Shown: in pieces, positions 5,263-6,343 of the stretch
Numbering within the stretch: the stretch's first letter is position 1
How the letters are laid out: every line of letters begins with the position of its first letter
Assembly: GCA_051867635.1 (NCBI GenBank)
Contig: JBJDYT010000026.1
Coordinates: forward strand, 1-6,343
Source: RGIG5472 sp051867635
GTDB lineage: Bacteria > Bacillota > Clostridia > Oscillospirales > Oscillospiraceae
Reading direction: 5' to 3'
Length of the DNA: 6,343 bases
Made by a program: the position numbers and the translations under genes
The notes under the pieces: model-generated
Seen by the model: the letters and a program-made list of their open reading frames with translations, nothing else
What the model was told of the DNA's origin: nothing
Databases searched by the model: none

Positions 5263-5830
5263 CCATGCCCTCCCAGCGGCGGTAGCCGGGGGCGTCCAGG
5301 CCGAGCTGGTCCAGCACCTTGCCCACGACATGCTCCGTCAGCTCCTCCACCGTCTCCGGCTTCTGGTAATAGCTCAGCACCGGCGGCAGGATCACCGCTC
5401 CCATCTGGCTCAGCTCATAGAGGTTCCGCAGGTGGATGGTGGAGAAGGGGGCCTCCCTCGCCACCAGCACCAGCCTCCGCCGCTCCTTCAGCGTCACGTC
5501 CGCCGCCCGCAGCAGCAGATTGTCCGAGTATCCGCTGTGGATGCCCGCCGCCGTCTTCATGCTGCACGGCGCCACCACCATCCCCATGGTCTGAAAGCTG
5601 CCGGAGGCGGGGCCCGCGCCGATGTCGCCGTTGTCGTAGACCACGTCCGCCAGCGCCCGCAGCTCCTCCAGGGACAGTTCGGTCTCCTGGGCCAGGGTCA
5701 GCTCGCCGCCCCGGGTCACGATCAGGTGGGTCTCCACCTCCGGATGGCTGCCGCGCAGCCGGCGCAGCAGCTCCACCGTCAGCGGCGCGCCGGAGGCGCC
5801 GCTCATCCCAACGACCAGCCGCTTAACCAT
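5249..5830 (-). CDS. ubiX: UbiX-family flavin prenyltransferase
   Basis: Joins dimethylallyl phosphate to reduced FMN to make prenylated FMN, the cofactor of UbiD decarboxylases. The 193 aa are full length. FMN-binding start VVGMSGASGAP (6-16); SGSFQTMGMVVAPCSMKT (76-93) and AAGIHSGYSDNLLLRAADV (94-112) are classic UbiX blocks. LKERR (114-118), REAPFSTIHLRNL (125-137) and MGAVILPPVLSYYQKP (143-158) supply the expected lysine, arginine, glutamate and tyrosine residues of the active site. The ATG at 5830 overlaps the TAA of the UbiD gene (ATGGTTAAG, 8 bases shared), with GGAG 10 bases upstream (5841-5844), so expression is probably coupled. The linked UbiD and LpdD genes point to a catabolic decarboxylase set (bsdBCD/lpdBCD type) rather than ubiquinone synthesis; no quinone-pathway gene is visible. 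Confidence 0.95.
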   Translation of the reverse strand: MVKRLVVGMSGASGAPLTVELLRRLRGSHPEVETHLIVTRGGELTLAQETELSLEELRALADVVYDNGDIGAGPASGSFQTMGMVVAPCSMKTAAGIHSGYSDNLLLRAADVTLKERRRLVLVAREAPFSTIHLRNLYELSQMGAVILPPVLSYYQKPETVEELTEHVVGKVLDQLGLDAPGYRRWEGMDETV

Positions 5831-6343
5831 GGAGCCACTTCTCCGGATCCAGCTCCAGGAAGGGAGCGCGGCGGAAGCTGCTCTTCATGGCGAAGGGCAC
5901 GGTGCAGTCGAAAATGGTCTTGCAGGAGATGCCCGTGTCCCGGATGGAGCCGGTGTATGCCGGGCTGGAGCTGGGATCCAGGGGATGGCAGCGGACGCCG
6001 GGGATGGTGACGATGTCCGCGTCGCCCTGGAAGCGGGTGTTCATGGCCCAGAGCACGTCGTCGGTGTCGAAGATGTCCACGTCCTCGTCCACCAGGATGA
6101 CGTGCTTCAGCTCCGGGAAGGCGGAGAAGGCCAACAGGGCCGCCTGCCGCTGCTTGCCCTCGTCGGTGTGCACGGTCTTGCGGCACTGCAGCACCGCCAG
6201 GTATTTGCCGCCGCCGGAGCGGTGGGCGTAGCAGTTCAGCACCAGGCCCGGCAGCGCCTTGTCCACCATGCCCAGGATGGAAGCCTCCGTGGGGATGCCC
6301 GCCATGTTGACGTGCTCCTCGCTGGGGCCGATGCAGGTCTGCA
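5823..6343 (-). CDS. UbiD-family decarboxylase, C-terminal part (5' end outside window)
   Basis: Prenylated-FMN-dependent reversible decarboxylase of aromatic or alpha,beta-unsaturated acids. About 173 C-terminal residues are present of a usual 450-500. The frame is open to the right edge (TCIGPSEEHVNMAGIPTEAS), so the methionine codon at 6303-6305 is internal and not a start. Family segments are GGGKYLAVLQ, HVILVDEDVDIFDTDDVLWA and MNTRFQGDAD, all in the C-terminal domain, and a terminal region rich in prolines. The catalytic Glu-Arg-Glu residues and prFMN-binding domain lie outside the window, so activity and substrate group cannot be judged. It overlaps ubiX by 8 bases and is the first visible gene of the leftward operon; any promoter is beyond the right edge. 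Candidates by context are phenolic-acid (vanillate, gallate or hydroxybenzoate) decarboxylases. Confidence 0.93.
   Translation of the reverse strand, partial: QTCIGPSEEHVNMAGIPTEASILGMVDKALPGLVLNCYAHRSGGGKYLAVLQCRKTVHTDEGKQRQAALLAFSAFPELKHVILVDEDVDIFDTDDVLWAMNTRFQGDADIVTIPGVRCHPLDPSSSPAYTGSIRDTGISCKTIFDCTVPFAMKSSFRRAPFLELDPEKWLHG

Noticed and set aside
5263..5331. N-terminal extension of the LpdD-like protein by 23 residues
   Set aside because: It only re-reads the end of ubiX in another frame, and the GGGAGGG at 5268-5274 serves the ATG at 5262.
5005..6010. Long plus-strand open frames opposite the UbiX and LpdD genes
   Set aside because: These are Pro/Ser/Arg- or His/Gln-rich shadows of well-recognised minus-strand genes.

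Overview
The window looks like a high-GC member of the Clostridia, most likely a gut Oscillospiraceae-type bacterium. Three things suggest this: the Firmicutes-like order ileS ... lspA - rluD-type pseudouridine synthase, strong AGGAGG ribosome binding sites, and very GC-rich coding DNA (46 G+C of 60 at 2521-2580). The assignment to a family is an inference from gene order and composition, not from a marker gene.

Left part, plus strand: the C-terminal 40% or so of isoleucyl-tRNA synthetase (to 1127) ends at a GC-rich hairpin terminator. Next comes an AT-rich island (about 1185-1820; sampled 60-base stretches have 19 and 14 G+C of 60). It carries one minus-strand gene for an Imm5-like putative immunity protein, with its own promoter and no toxin gene visible in the window. 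A 16-base imperfect inverted repeat lies at both ends of this island. A plus-strand terminator with no gene of its own directly in front (1840-1867) separates it from the next unit.

Middle, plus strand: lspA (lipoprotein signal peptidase) and an RluA-family 23S rRNA pseudouridine synthase overlap by 32 bases and form a two-gene unit. The candidate promoter contains a perfect 14-base palindrome. The unit ends at a 32-base perfect palindrome that can act as a terminator for both strands.

Right part, minus strand: a single-gene unit encodes a Gfo/Idh/MocA-family NAD(P)-dependent sugar oxidoreductase, with a near-consensus promoter (TTTACA-17-TATAAT) and a cysteine cluster. Behind it, also on the minus strand and running in from the right edge, is a tightly overlapped set: UbiD-family decarboxylase (C-terminal part only), UbiX-family flavin prenyltransferase and an LpdD-like small protein. 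UbiX makes prenylated FMN, UbiD uses it for reversible decarboxylation of an aromatic or unsaturated acid, and LpdD-type proteins are thought to assist the cofactor or the enzyme. The substrate cannot be read from the sequence.

Most of the window is ordinary core and metabolic DNA. The one clearly foreign-looking part is the AT-rich immunity-gene island between ileS and lspA.
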